Source: Kitasatospora aureofaciens (lineage in GTDB: Bacteria; Actinomycetota; Actinomycetes; Streptomycetales; Streptomycetaceae). Taken from it: a DNA stretch of 41,185 bases. Both the position numbers and the translations under genes were made by a program. Positions 41,120-41,185 of this stretch are shown here, in pieces. The notes beneath the pieces were generated by a model. The model searched no databases, was not told the origin of the DNA, and worked only from the letters and a program-made list of their open reading frames with translations. The stretch is from NCBI RefSeq assembly GCF_019192735.1, contig NZ_JAHTKP010000065.1:1-41185 (forward strand). The letters are read 5' to 3'. Positions within the stretch are counted from its first letter, which is position 1. The number at the start of each line of letters is the position of its first letter.

Positions 41120-41185
41120 CTTGTCCCAGTCTGACTTACTCCGCCTCATGGAGTCACTGCGTACGGCCGACGGAATTGAGTTGAT
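41115..41185 (+). CDS. IS256-family transposase, 5' end only (runs off the window)
   Basis: ATG 41115 begins MALSQSDLLRLMESLRTADG-IEL, the standard N-terminus of streptomycete IS256/Mutator-type transposases. Only 23 codons are visible; GGGGGTG lies upstream. The element entered the end of the recombinase module. Confidence 0.8.
   Translation, partial: MALSQSDLLRLMESLRTADGIEL

Noticed and set aside
1..41185. tRNA, rRNA or replication origin
   Set aside because: No tRNA-like arms with a T-loop signature, no rRNA sequence and no cluster of DnaA boxes were noticed on either strand; a covariance-model search would be needed to exclude small RNAs.

Overview
The window is very GC-rich DNA with actinomycete codon use (G or C in nearly all third positions, frequent GTG/TTG starts). 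Its gene families point to Streptomyces or a close relative such as Kitasatospora: an LAxTG sortase substrate, GlnA3/GlnA4-type glutamine synthetase, P450 with 3Fe-4S ferredoxin, DesK/DesR-like two-component pair, type I-E CRISPR repeats of streptomycete type, and IS256/IS630/ISL3/IS3 elements. The density of broken genes and IS debris suggests a variable chromosomal region, such as an arm, rather than core.

Layout. 1-1286: the 5' end of an IS3-like transposase (minus) abuts a sialidase-like secreted protein whose 3' end it appears to have cut off. 1287-8119: a GntR/FadR regulator (minus) diverges from a tightly coupled five-gene catabolic operon: APC permease, gamma-glutamyl-amine synthetase, class I gamma-glutamyl hydrolase, aldehyde dehydrogenase and SDR. 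It resembles the Puu/GlnA3/GlnA4 route for polyamines or ethanolamine. A near-perfect palindrome lies between regulator and operon and a strong hairpin ends it. 8227-10503: an S9B peptidase. 10504-11485: debris of an ABC transporter and its promoter. 11486-13090: a membrane protein and an SDR. 13379-16256: ferredoxin, ferredoxin reductase and cytochrome P450, a self-sufficient monooxygenase operon. 16327-20701: a GH15 hydrolase, a collapsed GAP-family gene and an LAxTG surface protein (all minus).

20997-23784: two inverted copies of a defective IS630 element flank an MDR-type reductase; one is fused to the 3' end of a lost tyrosine integrase. 23801-27940: YciI protein, a four-repeat DUF347 membrane protein, a chimera in which a Gfo/Idh/MocA fragment replaces the N-lobe of a receptor Ser/Thr kinase, and the tails of two further transposases. 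27946-31995: an MMPL transporter with its own histidine kinase and response regulator. 32565-38372: small accessory redox and regulatory genes (NmrA-like, cupin, WrbA-like flavoprotein, LysR, LLM flavoprotein), with an orphan two-repeat CRISPR remnant of exact type I-E geometry. 38651-41185: an ISL3 remnant, then a three-gene translationally coupled module (tyrosine recombinase, Cro/CI-like protein, four-CxxC zinc protein) cut by an incoming IS256 element at the right edge.

The points most worth pursuing are the recombinase/HTH/zinc-protein module, the orphan CRISPR unit, the oxidoreductase-kinase chimera, the inverted IS630 pair, and the regulatory sites (GntR palindrome, LysR box, four leaderless-type starts, a hairpin over the IS256 start codon).
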